Shown: positions 16,665-25,501 of the stretch, piece after piece
Layout: each line of letters starts with the position of its first letter
Position numbering within the stretch: the first letter of the stretch is position 1
From: Neobacillus cucumis
GTDB taxonomy: Bacteria > Bacillota > Bacilli > Bacillales_B > DSM-18226
DNA length: 64,000 nucleotides
Reading direction: 5' to 3'
Assembly (NCBI RefSeq): GCF_016107705.1
Contig: NZ_JAEHGC010000005.1
Location: 248,001 to 312,000, forward strand
The notes under the pieces: model-generated
What the model saw: the letters and a program-made list of their open reading frames with translations, nothing else
What the model was told of the DNA's origin: nothing
Databases searched by the model: none
Translations under genes and position numbers: made by a program

Positions 16665-18378
16665 ATTTACCGTTCGGCTTTACGAGCCCATGTTTTTTAA
16701 TATGATACTGTAAACTTTGTCTCGTGATTCCAAGTGTTTTGGCTGCTTTAGAGATATTCCAATCCACTTCGTCCAGTGTTTTTTGGATATAATGCTCCTG
16801 CGAGTTCGAAAAAATCGATTTAAACGGATTCTTTTTTAACTCTTTTTGCTTTTCTACTTTGATCGAAGGTGCTGTTAATATTTTTTTCTTCATATAAGCT
16901 GGAAGGTGGTCGGTACCGATTTCCTCATCATTTTCATTGGCACGTATCATTAAATTTTCGATTAAATGCTCTAATTCTCTCGTGTTACCAGGCCAATGAT
17001 ATTGAAGCAACATCGAAAGCAATATATTGGAAAGGTTTGGCACATCTTTATTGAATTTCCTCTTATATTTTTCAATGAAAAACTGAATGAAAAAGTGGAT
17101 ATCTTCTGTTCGCTCCCGTAATGGAGTAATGTAGAGACTTGTATGTGCAAGCCTGTAAAATAAATCTAGGCGCATTCTGCCGTCGTCGATTAACTTTTCT
17201 GGGTCTTCGTTGGAGGCACTAATTACGGTACATTCTACCGGAGTCACCTCATTCGACCCAACCCTGCGGACTAATCGCTCTTGAAGAACACGAATTAATT
17301 TAGATTGTAAGGCAATTGGCATTGAGTTAATTTCATCGAGAAAAAGCGTACCATTTTTGGCATATTCAAAAAGTCCGATTTGGTTCGTTGCCCCGGTAAA
17401 GGCCCCTTTGACGGTTCCAAATAACGTACTTTCCAACAGGGTTTCTGGAATAGCAGCACAGTTTATTGCAACAAAAGGGCTTTCCGCTCTTGGACTGTGA
17501 TTATGCATACTCTGTGCAAATAGTTCTTTACCAGTTCCCGTTTCCCCGACAATTAACACATCGGTATTATGGACGGCAATATTTTCCGCTTCTTGGATGA
17601 GGTTTTTTAGCGCGATGCTCTTGCCTTTAATATCATCAAAGGAAAAAGTCGTTCCATTTTTATAGGGCCGATCATTGGAATCGGAGTTGACAATTTGTCT
17701 TCTCATTTCTATCGTTTGATGGAGCTGATTTTTAAGATGGGATTCATTTGTACTAATCGAAAATACAGCAACTGTTTCCCCGTCTTTTTGGATTGGGTAC
17801 GTACTATAATTTACATATTTAGGTACTCCATTTACCGTGGAGTGTGCTCGATATCTAGAGAATATTGGTTTACCGGTTTTGAAGGTATGTTTATGCTCTG
17901 AATATTGCGGGTTATAATTATAGGCCTCCCAAAGATGTTTTCCAAGAATTTCTCTGCTGTCCAAACCTTCTAACTTTTCCTGCGCATTGTTATAGAGTAC
18001 AATTTTCCCATCCGTATCACTCATCATTACGCCTTCGTTCAAAGATTCTATAATTTTTTCAAGGCAGTATAACCTAGCTTCCTGGTTGGTCGATAGATTT
18101 GTAGTATCTTTTATACATAAAATCAAATAATCCACGTCTATTGAGAATTTTTTTACCTCTATTGCCAACTTCTTTTCGTTTATGGTCACTTGATAGATTT
18201 GATTCTCTACTAAAGGTTCCTGGTTACATGGCAGAAAAAGAAAGATATTCATCCCGAGCGTGAGATTCATTTGAAGGTCATCGTTCACATCATAAAATAA
18301 AATATCGTTGTGATTGTCTAAAACAATAACCCCATCTACAAAACTTCTAATCAATGAACCGATTGATGCTGGATTCAT
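16663..18378 (-). CDS. Sigma-54-dependent activator (RocR-like; PAS-AAA+-Fis), probable hut regulator
   Basis: 571 residues. N-terminal sensory PAS regions include SDTDGKIVLYNNAQEKLEGLD (about 120-235). The AAA+ domain has Walker A GETGTGKE, the sigma-54 contact loop GAFTGA and Walker B GTLFLDE. A C-terminal Fis-type helix-turn-helix contains ISKAAKTLGITRQSLQYHI. It would remodel sigma-54 (SigL) RNA polymerase at -24/-12 promoters. It is divergent from the ABC operon, and paired upstream elements lie between them, recurring before both hutU genes. The ATG at 18378 follows AAGGGGGC. The histidine or urocanate signal is inferred. Confidence 0.9.
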   Translation of the reverse strand: MNPASIGSLIRSFVDGVIVLDNHNDILFYDVNDDLQMNLTLGMNIFLFLPCNQEPLVENQIYQVTINEKKLAIEVKKFSIDVDYLILCIKDTTNLSTNQEARLYCLEKIIESLNEGVMMSDTDGKIVLYNNAQEKLEGLDSREILGKHLWEAYNYNPQYSEHKHTFKTGKPIFSRYRAHSTVNGVPKYVNYSTYPIQKDGETVAVFSISTNESHLKNQLHQTIEMRRQIVNSDSNDRPYKNGTTFSFDDIKGKSIALKNLIQEAENIAVHNTDVLIVGETGTGKELFAQSMHNHSPRAESPFVAINCAAIPETLLESTLFGTVKGAFTGATNQIGLFEYAKNGTLFLDEINSMPIALQSKLIRVLQERLVRRVGSNEVTPVECTVISASNEDPEKLIDDGRMRLDLFYRLAHTSLYITPLRERTEDIHFFIQFFIEKYKRKFNKDVPNLSNILLSMLLQYHWPGNTRELEHLIENLMIRANENDEEIGTDHLPAYMKKKILTAPSIKVEKQKELKKNPFKSIFSNSQEHYIQKTLDEVDWNISKAAKTLGITRQSLQYHIKKHGLVKPNGK

Positions 18379-18450
18379 TACAAAGCCCCCTTTAAACATC
18401 TATCTATTTCAGAATATATCATTTAGTAGGAAAAGTTAAAATAGTCTGCA

Positions 18451-18546
18451 TGCAAAAAACATCTGCAGAATTGAAAGCTTGATTTTTCAAAGATGGAAAC
18501 TTAATTACTTTAGTTTGTTATCAGGATATTGCAAAAAATATCTGCG
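18451..18546 (+). promoter_or_regulatory. Paired upstream activator elements, ABC operon
   Basis: Two 17-bp copies, TGCAAAAAACATCTGCA (18451-18467) and TGCAAAAAATATCTGCG (18530-18546), start 79 bp apart in the divergent intergenic region. The same element precedes hutU1 and hutU2. The likely binder is the adjacent sigma-54 activator. Confidence 0.75.
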
Positions 18547-18645
18547 TTTTTAAAAATATTTTTTGAAGAGTAAAGGTCATCAAAAAATTTTTCAACCCCT
18601 ATAATTTCACACTTTTCTGAAAAAGTAAAGTGGATGATGTGACTA

Positions 18646-18660
18646 TGGCATATTTCTTGC
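18646..18660 (+). promoter_or_regulatory. Sigma-54 promoter of the HAAT ABC operon
   Basis: TGGCATATTTCTTGC has the GG and GC elements separated by exactly 10 bp. It lies 64 bp before the first gene. Confidence 0.8.
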
Positions 18661-18724
18661 AATAAATAGAATGAGAAATTTTAATAGACCTTATTTTATA
18701 AAAGCAGAAAGTGAGTGATGTGCA

Positions 18725-19876
18725 GTGAAAAAACGCAGTTTAATTCTTTCCGGTTTGTTAGGAATCTCCTTGTTCGTAACAGGTTGTGCAAGCAGCCAAT
18801 CCTCCAGTTCCACATCAAGTAAAGATTCAATCAAAATTGGTTGGGTAGGTCCTTTAACAGGTCCAACCTCAACAGATGGGACGCTTAGCCGAAATGCTGC
18901 ACAGCTTGCCATTGAGCAATTTAACAAAGATGGCGGAGTGAATGGGAAAAAAGTAGTGCTAGTTGCAGAAGATGATCAAGGTAAACCGGAAGAAGCGTTG
19001 AAAGCCGTACAGAAGTTAATTAATAGTGATAAGGTTTCAGGAATTGTCGGCGGTGGCTACAGTGGTCCGATGAAAACGGTTACACCGAAAGTTCAATCTT
19101 CTAAGGTTCCGATGGTTGTGGCCTATGCCGTTCATCCGGATATCACAAAAGGCGGCGATTATGTAAATCGTGTCATTTACACGGCAGATGTACAAGGAAA
19201 AGCAATGGCTGATTATGCTGTTAATGATCTGAAAAAGAAAAACATTGCCGTTATGTATGTGGATATTGATTATGGAATTTCCATCTATAATGCCTTCAAA
19301 GCAGAAGCTAAAAAACTTGGGGCCAATATCGTAATTGAGAAACCATTTAAAATGGGGGATAAAGATTTTAGCTCTGTCTTAACTGCTGTTAAAGAGTCGA
19401 AACCGGATGCATTATATGTTGTAGGCTACTACAATGAGGCAGCAGGAATCGTTACACAATCGAAGGAATTAGGTATCGATGCACAGTTTTTAGGTGTAGA
19501 TGGTTTTGATTCTCCTAAATTCCTAGAATTGGGTAAGGAAAATACACAAGGTGCAACCTTTACGACCTCGTTCTTTGCAACGGATACAAGAGAGGCGGTT
19601 CAAGACTTTGTTAAGGCATGGCATGACAAATATAAAGATAGTGAACCAGACATGCTTTCATCCCAAAGCTTTGACGCAACGGAAGTTATTTTAGAAGCTA
19701 TGAAAAAGGCAGGAACAGACCGGGAAAAATTGGCTAAAGCAATTAATGAAACAAAAGATTTTGAAGGAACATCCGGAAAAATTTCCTTTGATGCCCAACA
19801 TGAAGTAGTAAAACCGGTCATCTTTATGACAGTGAAAGATGGAAAATTCCAATACGTCAAATCTTTGAATTACTAA
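18725..19876 (+). CDS. HAAT-family ABC transporter substrate-binding lipoprotein
   Basis: 383 residues. The lipoprotein signal ends VTGC, a Ser/Thr-rich linker follows, and then a LivJ-like two-lobed binding domain starting IKIGWVGPLTGPTSTDG with NAAQLAIEQFN and EDDQGKPEEALKAV. This family binds branched-chain and other amino acids. Because the operon shares its control elements with hutU, histidine or a related imidazole compound is a reasonable ligand, though unproven. The GTG at 18725 is the best in-frame start; the ribosome binding site is weak. A hairpin follows before the permease genes. Confidence 0.88.
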   Translation: MKKRSLILSGLLGISLFVTGCASSQSSSSTSSKDSIKIGWVGPLTGPTSTDGTLSRNAAQLAIEQFNKDGGVNGKKVVLVAEDDQGKPEEALKAVQKLINSDKVSGIVGGGYSGPMKTVTPKVQSSKVPMVVAYAVHPDITKGGDYVNRVIYTADVQGKAMADYAVNDLKKKNIAVMYVDIDYGISIYNAFKAEAKKLGANIVIEKPFKMGDKDFSSVLTAVKESKPDALYVVGYYNEAAGIVTQSKELGIDAQFLGVDGFDSPKFLELGKENTQGATFTTSFFATDTREAVQDFVKAWHDKYKDSEPDMLSSQSFDATEVILEAMKKAGTDREKLAKAINETKDFEGTSGKISFDAQHEVVKPVIFMTVKDGKFQYVKSLNY

Positions 19877-19890
19877 GGTTCATTTGGACT

Positions 19891-19933
19891 TGAGAGGGAG
19901 GAGGGGGCCTTAGGTCTCCTCTTTGCTTTTTTA
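19891..19933 (+). terminator. Attenuator-like hairpin between binding protein and permease
   Basis: GAGGAG-type G-rich arm and CTCCTC arm near 19898-19921 with the tail TTTGCTTTTTT. Such a partial terminator would keep the binding protein more abundant than the permease. Confidence 0.55.
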
Positions 19934-19962
19934 GAAGAAAAATCGAAAGGAATGAGGTAAAA

Positions 19963-20844
19963 ATGTTAGCACAACAGCTTGTAAACGGGTTTGCAATAGG
20001 TTTTGTCTACATCCTTGTCTCTGTTGGCTTAACGATGGTGTATGGAGTCCTGAAATTATTACATTTTGCACATGGTGTTATTTACATGGTAGGCGCATTT
20101 GCGGCCATGATTGGAATTATGTATCTTCATTTACCGTTTTTGGTCGCTTTGATTTTTGCCATGGCCGTTTCCGCTATTTTTGGGATGGCAATAGAACGCT
20201 TTGCCTATCGCCCACTTCGGGGTGGAAACCCAATTACAACATTAATCAGCGGTGTAGGAGTAGCAATTTTTCTCGAGAATTTACTCCAAGTTATTTTTTC
20301 TTCCGATACACAGCCGTTTCCGGAAACAGGAACAACCAATACTATCTATCATCTCAGTCAATCAGTATCATTAACGAATTATAAATTTTATATTATCCTA
20401 GCAGGTGTCATTGGACTAGGACTTTTATTTGCTTTTCTAAAATTTACAAAAATGGGCCTGGCGATTCAAGCGGTTGCTCAGGATATGCGCGCAGCCTCCT
20501 TAATGGGGGTAAATTGCAATCGTGTTGTTTCAGTAACATTCATGCTTGGGTCTGCTCTTGCAGCAGCTGCTGGAGTATTGGTCGCATTAAATTACAATTC
20601 TTTATTTCCAAGCATGGGCTCTATTCCAGGTCTAAAAGCATTTTGTGTTGTGGTCCTTGGGGGATTAGGTTCCATCGGAGGCACGATTATCGGCGGCTTA
20701 ATTCTTGGACTGGTAGAAACGATGAGCGATGGATATTTGTCTGGAATGGTCATTGATAAAGATGCGATTGCCTTTGTCATTCTAATTTTCATTCTATTAA
20801 TTAAACCTTCCGGATTGTTTGGGAAAAAAGTCGAGAAAGTGTAG
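19963..20844 (+). CDS. HAAT ABC transporter permease (LivH-like)
   Basis: 293 residues, about eight transmembrane segments. LivH hallmarks are NGFAIGFVYILVSVGLTMVYGV at the N-terminus, RPLRGGNPITTLISGVG, and GLKAFCVVVLGGLGSIGGTI near the C-terminus. It forms the membrane channel with the next gene. An ATG start follows GGAATGAGG. It lies second in the sigma-54 operon. Confidence 0.92.
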   Translation: MLAQQLVNGFAIGFVYILVSVGLTMVYGVLKLLHFAHGVIYMVGAFAAMIGIMYLHLPFLVALIFAMAVSAIFGMAIERFAYRPLRGGNPITTLISGVGVAIFLENLLQVIFSSDTQPFPETGTTNTIYHLSQSVSLTNYKFYIILAGVIGLGLLFAFLKFTKMGLAIQAVAQDMRAASLMGVNCNRVVSVTFMLGSALAAAAGVLVALNYNSLFPSMGSIPGLKAFCVVVLGGLGSIGGTIIGGLILGLVETMSDGYLSGMVIDKDAIAFVILIFILLIKPSGLFGKKVEKV

Positions 20845-20853
20845 GTGATGGTG

Positions 20854-21801
20854 ATGGATGTATTAATTAATCCCTATTATGTTGACATTATAGTCTTCTT
20901 AATTATCTATATTGTACTTGGTTTAGGATTAAATTTGATTACCGGTTTCGCAGGTCAAGTATCGCTTGGACACGCTGCCTTTTTCGGAATTGGTGCCTAT
21001 TCCTCAGCGATTTTGTCTACGAAAGCTGATTTAAATCCGTGGCTGGCAATTCTCTTGGCCATTGTAATCACTTTTATTATAAGCGCAATTTTAGGATTAC
21101 CATCTCTCAGGGTCCGTGAGGATTTTCTTGCTATCACAACATTGGGAATGGGTTTGATTATCCAGTCCTTTTTTAAAAATGCTAGCATTACCGGAGGAGC
21201 TTATGGAATTGACATGATTCCTCCTCCCGCTTTGTTTGGTGTGAAGCTTGAGAATGTAAGTTATTTGGTGTTTATCTTGATGGTCATGCTGATTGGAATA
21301 TACGCAATTAGAAAAATGACTCAGTCCCGAATCGGCCGTACCTGGATGGTTATTCGTGAAGATGACATTGTTGCCCAATCAATGGGAATTAATACCACCT
21401 ATTACAAGGTATTGGTGTTTGCGATCGGCGGAGCATATGCCGGAGCGGCAGGTGCATTGTTTGCACATAAAGTTACGTACATTAGCTCTGACTCATTTGG
21501 TTTTTCGATTTCAGCCACAATCTTGAGCATGGTGGTAATCGGCGGGCTGGGAAGTATCCGCGGCACGCTATTTGGAGTAACTGTTCTCTATTTATTGCCT
21601 GAGTTATTCCGCTTATTCCAATTTACTTTTATCGATTTGAAGTATCTTGATATGTACAAGATGATGCTTTACGGATTACTGATGGTGGTTATGATGCGTT
21701 ATCAGCCAAATGGTATTTTTGGCAAAAAGGGTGCTAAAAAAGTAATGGGCAAATCAATTCGCAAAAAGAAGACGGCAAAAGGCGGTGAGCATGTTGCTTA
21801 A
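20854..21801 (+). CDS. HAAT ABC transporter permease (LivM-like)
   Basis: 315 residues with about nine hydrophobic segments and LivM motifs: GLGLNLITGFAGQVSLGHAA, LRVREDFLAITTLGM, SRIGRTWMVIREDDIVAQSMGIN and MVVIGGLGSIRGTLFG. It ends in a basic tail. The start is ambiguous among GTG 20845, ATG 20848 and ATG 20854. I prefer 20854, as AGGTGATG lies just upstream. It overlaps the ATPase gene by 11 bp, indicating coupled translation. Confidence 0.92.
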   Translation: MDVLINPYYVDIIVFLIIYIVLGLGLNLITGFAGQVSLGHAAFFGIGAYSSAILSTKADLNPWLAILLAIVITFIISAILGLPSLRVREDFLAITTLGMGLIIQSFFKNASITGGAYGIDMIPPPALFGVKLENVSYLVFILMVMLIGIYAIRKMTQSRIGRTWMVIREDDIVAQSMGINTTYYKVLVFAIGGAYAGAAGALFAHKVTYISSDSFGFSISATILSMVVIGGLGSIRGTLFGVTVLYLLPELFRLFQFTFIDLKYLDMYKMMLYGLLMVVMMRYQPNGIFGKKGAKKVMGKSIRKKKTAKGGEHVA

Positions 21802-22579
21802 AATAGAAGGAATCACCAAACGTTTCGGTGGATTAATAGCTGTAAGCGAGGTCAGTCTTCTAGTGAATCAAGGAGAAATTTTGGGTTTAATTGGTCCGAA
21901 TGGTGCGGGAAAAACAACATTTTTCAATATGTTAACAGGAATCTATAAACCAAATGATGGAAAGATTCTTTTTGAGAATCAGTCTGTCCATGGATTAAAA
22001 CCTTTTCGAATCGCGCAATTAGGGATATCCCGTACTTTTCAGAATATCCGTCTGTTAAAGGATGAAACCGTGATAGAAAATGTTATGGTCGGAATGTTTG
22101 GCAAGACGCATACGGGCTTATGGTCTGCCATTTTGGGTTTACGTTCTTCAAAAAAAGAAGAAGAAATGGTCAGAGAAGAAAGCCGGAAAATATTAGAGAT
22201 TGTCGGGCTTAAGGGTTTTGAGGATGAGCTTGCAGGCAGTCTTTCCTATGGAAATCAGCGCCGCGTGGAAATTGCCCGTGCGTTAGTTTCAAAGCCAAAA
22301 CTTCTTCTTCTCGATGAACCGACAGCGGGAATGAACGATGAGGAAACGGACGAAATTGGTGAGCTGATTGTAAGGATAAGAGAAAATGGTACAACGGTTA
22401 TCTTGATTGAACATAATGTCGGCTGGATAATGGGTCTTTGTGACCGAATTGCTGTTTTTGATCATGGTGAAAAGATTGCTGATGATGAACCGGAATTGAT
22501 TATTTCGAATCCAGCGGTCATTGAGGCTTATATTGGTAAGAAAGATTCAGAAAGGGAGAGCGAATATGCTGCAAATTAA
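21791..22579 (+). CDS. HAAT ABC transporter ATPase (LivG-like)
   Basis: 262 residues. Walker A is GPNGAGKTT, the Q-loop region is RTFQNIRL, the signature is the LivG-type LSYGNQRRVEIARAL, and Walker B is LLLLDEPTAGM, with the switch His in LIEHNVGW. It drives import with LivF. A GTG two codons upstream is an alternative start. It overlaps its neighbours on both sides. Confidence 0.93.
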   Translation: MLLKIEGITKRFGGLIAVSEVSLLVNQGEILGLIGPNGAGKTTFFNMLTGIYKPNDGKILFENQSVHGLKPFRIAQLGISRTFQNIRLLKDETVIENVMVGMFGKTHTGLWSAILGLRSSKKEEEMVREESRKILEIVGLKGFEDELAGSLSYGNQRRVEIARALVSKPKLLLLDEPTAGMNDEETDEIGELIVRIRENGTTVILIEHNVGWIMGLCDRIAVFDHGEKIADDEPELIISNPAVIEAYIGKKDSERESEYAAN

Positions 22580-23267
22580 TAATCTTAATGTGTCCTATGG
22601 AAGTATCCATGCTGTAAGAAATCTCTCTCTAGAAGTAAAAAAAGGGGAAGCTGTGGCCCTAATCGGTGCAAATGGAGCAGGGAAAACTACGACAGTAAAT
22701 GCGATTTCCGGTGTCATTCCCTCAAAGGGATCAATTCAATATGAAGGAAAAGAAATCAATGGGAGAGCTCCCCATAAGGTTGTTAATGAAGGCATTATTA
22801 TGGTTCCGGAAGGACGGCGAATTTTTCCAAAATTATCGGTGGTGAATAATCTAATTATGGGAGCTTATGCCAGAAAGGTATCGAAAAAAGAATTGCACCA
22901 AGAAATAGAAAAGATCTATGAATTGTTTCCGCGATTAGCTGAGCGGTACCAGCAAATGGCCGGTACATTGAGCGGTGGGGAACAGCAAATGCTGGCAATC
23001 GGCCGGGCCCTAATGGCTAAGCCGAAACTGCTCATTTTAGATGAACCTTCTATGGGGTTGGCCCCGATTGTTGTTAAAAGTATTTTTTCAACGATTAATA
23101 AAATTAAGCACGAAGGATTAACCATTCTCTTAATTGAGCAGAATGCAACGATGGCTCTATCGGTAGCTGATCGTGGGTATATATTGGAGAATGGGGAAAT
23201 CCACTTTCAGGATACTGCAAAAAATCTCCAGGAAAAAGATGTGGTTAAAAAAGCTTATCTGGGATAA
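22566..23267 (+). CDS. HAAT ABC transporter ATPase (LivF-like)
   Basis: 233 residues. Walker A is GANGAGKTT, with VPEGRRIFPKLSV typical of LivF, the signature LSGGEQQMLAIGRAL, Walker B LLILDEPSMGL and switch His replaced by Gln in LIEQNATMA, which is usual for LivF. AAGGGAGAG precedes the ATG at 22566, inside the end of livG. It is the last gene of the ABC operon. Confidence 0.93.
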   Translation: MLQINNLNVSYGSIHAVRNLSLEVKKGEAVALIGANGAGKTTTVNAISGVIPSKGSIQYEGKEINGRAPHKVVNEGIIMVPEGRRIFPKLSVVNNLIMGAYARKVSKKELHQEIEKIYELFPRLAERYQQMAGTLSGGEQQMLAIGRALMAKPKLLILDEPSMGLAPIVVKSIFSTINKIKHEGLTILLIEQNATMALSVADRGYILENGEIHFQDTAKNLQEKDVVKKAYLG

Positions 23268-23268
23268 T

Positions 23269-23310
23269 CAATCAGCCAGGGTTTTTCATAAAAACCTTGG
23301 CTGATTTTTT
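23269..23310 (+). terminator. Intrinsic terminator ending the ABC operon
   Basis: AATCAGCCA and TTGGCTGATT outer arms with GGTTTTT/AAAAACC inside, then a T-run. Confidence 0.9.
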
Positions 23311-23313
23311 TAA

Positions 23314-23362
23314 AGTTAATGGAGGGAGAAACCGAAAAACACTTAAAAAACCTCCATTAACT
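23314..23362. repeat. Perfect 12-bp inverted repeat upstream of the hutU1 control region
   Basis: AGTTAATGGAGG (23314-23325) and CCTCCATTAACT (23351-23362) are exact complements separated by 25 bp, without a following T-run. The function is unknown. Confidence 0.6.
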
Positions 23363-23377
23363 AAGGATAAATCTGCA

Positions 23378-23473
23378 TGCAAGATTTATCTGCAGGGTTT
23401 CAGACGGAACCGTTTACAAGGTTTAACTACTTTTCAAATCATCCTCGTGAAAAACATGCAAAAAACATCTGCG
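23378..23473 (+). promoter_or_regulatory. Paired upstream activator elements and cre-like site, hutU1
   Basis: TGCAAGATTTATCTGCA (23378-23394) and TGCAAAAAACATCTGCG (23457-23473) start 79 bp apart, matching the pair at the ABC operon. Between them CGGAACCGTTTACA (23405-23418) fits the CcpA cre consensus at 12 of 14 positions. Confidence 0.75.
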
Positions 23474-23593
23474 GTTAATTTTAAATGAATTTATTTTCCC
23501 TAACGAGTGTTTAGAACAAATTAGCTATATTTATAGCTTAATAGCGCGCCTTTCCAACAAAACTTAAGACAATTTGGACGAATTTAAATGAGT

Positions 23594-23609
23594 TGGCACG
23601 GTACTTGCA
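23594..23609 (+). promoter_or_regulatory. Sigma-54 promoter of hutU1
   Basis: TGGCACGGTACTTGCA is a near-consensus -24/-12 promoter, 45 bp before the hutU1 start. Confidence 0.88.
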
Positions 23610-23653
23610 ATATATAAAAGCAAGAACAACATTTAATCTAGGAGGAATTATTT

Positions 23654-25375
23654 ATGTCGAAACCAGAAATCTTATATTCCGTTAAAGCGCAAAGAGGACC
23701 TGAGCTCCGTTGTAAGGGTTGGAGACAGGAATCAATCCTAAGAATGCTCGAAAATAATATGGAAAATGCTGAGAAGCCGGAAGAACTAGTGATTTACGGC
23801 GGTATCGGTAAAGCAGCTCGTAACTGGGAATCCTACCATGCGATTGTAAAATCGTTAAAAGAACTTGAAGATGATGAAACATTGGTTGTTCAATCAGGTA
23901 TGCCGGTTGCTATCTTCAAAACCCATAGATATGCTCCAACTGTAGTTATGGCAACAACTAATATCATGAAGGCTGACTGGCCGACATTCTATGATCTGCA
24001 AGATAAAAACCTAACCATGTATGCAAACTATACAGCTGCACCATGGGAGTATATCGGAACACAAGGCGTTATCCAAGGCACATTCGAAACCCTTTCTGCT
24101 ATTGCACGTTTACACTATAATGACTCACTTGTGGGTAAAATTCTTTTAACTGCCGGTGCAGGCGGTATGGGTGGTAACCAAACCAGAGCGATGACGATGC
24201 ATGGCGGTGTGGCCATCCTTTGCGACTCTAACGTTGAAATTATTAACCGCCGGATTGAAAAACAATTCATTGATGTTTTAGTAGATTCACTGGATGAAGC
24301 CATAGTGTTAGCAAAAGAATATGCGGCTGCTGGAAAGCCATTGGGTATTGCGGTTGTTGGTAATGCTGCAGATATTTTTGAGCAAGTACTTCAATCAGGA
24401 TGGTTACCGGATATTTCCACATCCATGACACCGGCACATGACCCAATTTCTTATCTGCCATCTGGTTACACAGTTGCTGAAGCAGAAGAACTACGCGATA
24501 CAAACCGTGAGCTTTATTTAGAAAAGGCCCGCGCAACTATGGTTCGTGAGTTAAAAGCATTAATTAAGTTTCTAGAGCTAGGTGTTAAATCCTTTGAGTA
24601 CGGCACAAGTATTCGTAAAGAGAGTATCGATGCAGGGATGGATGCGAAAGAAGCAAAGCGTTTACCAGGCTTCGTTGCAGAATATATCCGCCCGCTCTTC
24701 TGTGAAGGCCGTGGACCATTCCGTTGGGTATGTCTATCTGGTGAAGCAGAAGACTTACGCAAAATCGATGAAATGATCCTTGAAGAGTTTAGTGATGACT
24801 TGCTTGTAACTCGCTGGATCAAACTGGCGATGAAACATATTCCAATCGAAGCACTTCCAGCACGTATTTGCTACATGGGCTTTGGCCAGCGAAAGAAATT
24901 CGCGTTAAAAGTAAATGACATGATTAGAAAAGGCGAACTTGCCGGACCAGTAGCTTTCTCACGCGACAACTTAGACTCTGGTTCAATCGTGAACCCAACA
25001 TTTGAATCTGAAAACATGAAAGACGGCGGCGATTTAATCTCTGACTGGCCAGTACTGAATGGTCTATTGAATGCAGTTGGTATGTGTGATTTGATTGCCC
25101 TTCAAGCGAATTACTCTATGGGCGAAGCCGTTCATACAGGTGTAACAATGATCGCTGACGGAACTGCAGAGTCAGATATGAGACTTGAAGTTGCAATGAC
25201 CGTTGACTCTGGAATCGGAGTTATCCGCCACGCACAGGCAGGCTATGAAACTGCCCGCGATGTTGCCAACGGTAAAGGAAAACTTACCGATGAAAGCATT
25301 AAAGTACCATTATGGTGGTCACCTAAAGCAACATTTGGTCCGAAAGATTTAGAAAAAGAAGATGTAAAGGCTTAA
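23654..25375 (+). CDS. hutU: Urocanate hydratase (copy 1)
   Basis: 573 residues, slightly longer than the B. subtilis enzyme. It contains the NAD-binding segment LTAGAGGMGGNQTRAMTMHGG, RWIKLAMKHIPIEALPARICYMG and the C-terminal NGKGKLTDESIKVPLWWSPKATFG. It converts urocanate to 4-imidazolone-5-propionate with tightly bound NAD+. AGGAGG precedes the ATG. It has a sigma-54 promoter with paired activator elements. A hairpin follows, so hutI may be only partly co-transcribed. About 22 of 573 residues differ from the copy at 32476, many of them clustered around residues 219-247. Confidence 0.96.
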   Translation: MSKPEILYSVKAQRGPELRCKGWRQESILRMLENNMENAEKPEELVIYGGIGKAARNWESYHAIVKSLKELEDDETLVVQSGMPVAIFKTHRYAPTVVMATTNIMKADWPTFYDLQDKNLTMYANYTAAPWEYIGTQGVIQGTFETLSAIARLHYNDSLVGKILLTAGAGGMGGNQTRAMTMHGGVAILCDSNVEIINRRIEKQFIDVLVDSLDEAIVLAKEYAAAGKPLGIAVVGNAADIFEQVLQSGWLPDISTSMTPAHDPISYLPSGYTVAEAEELRDTNRELYLEKARATMVRELKALIKFLELGVKSFEYGTSIRKESIDAGMDAKEAKRLPGFVAEYIRPLFCEGRGPFRWVCLSGEAEDLRKIDEMILEEFSDDLLVTRWIKLAMKHIPIEALPARICYMGFGQRKKFALKVNDMIRKGELAGPVAFSRDNLDSGSIVNPTFESENMKDGGDLISDWPVLNGLLNAVGMCDLIALQANYSMGEAVHTGVTMIADGTAESDMRLEVAMTVDSGIGVIRHAQAGYETARDVANGKGKLTDESIKVPLWWSPKATFGPKDLEKEDVKA

Positions 25376-25393
25376 TAAATGAAATAAAACTAG

Positions 25394-25433
25394 ATAGTAG
25401 AGATCGACATCTTGCAGGTCTCTACTATTCTTT
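25394..25433 (+). terminator. Terminator-like hairpin between hutU1 and hutI
   Basis: ATAGTAGAGA (25394-25403) and TCTCTACTAT (25419-25428) are perfect arms. The tail TCTTTTGTTATTTT is imperfect. Confidence 0.65.
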
Positions 25434-25501
25434 TGTTATTTTCAGAGATTACATAGCAATCACTAGCCAACGAATGACAGAAAATGTTTGGAGGTTTTAA
25501 A

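Noticed and set aside
23297..23488. 63-codon plus-strand frame before hutU1
   Set aside because: It lies across the ABC operon terminator, the inverted repeat and both activator elements, and lacks a ribosome binding site.
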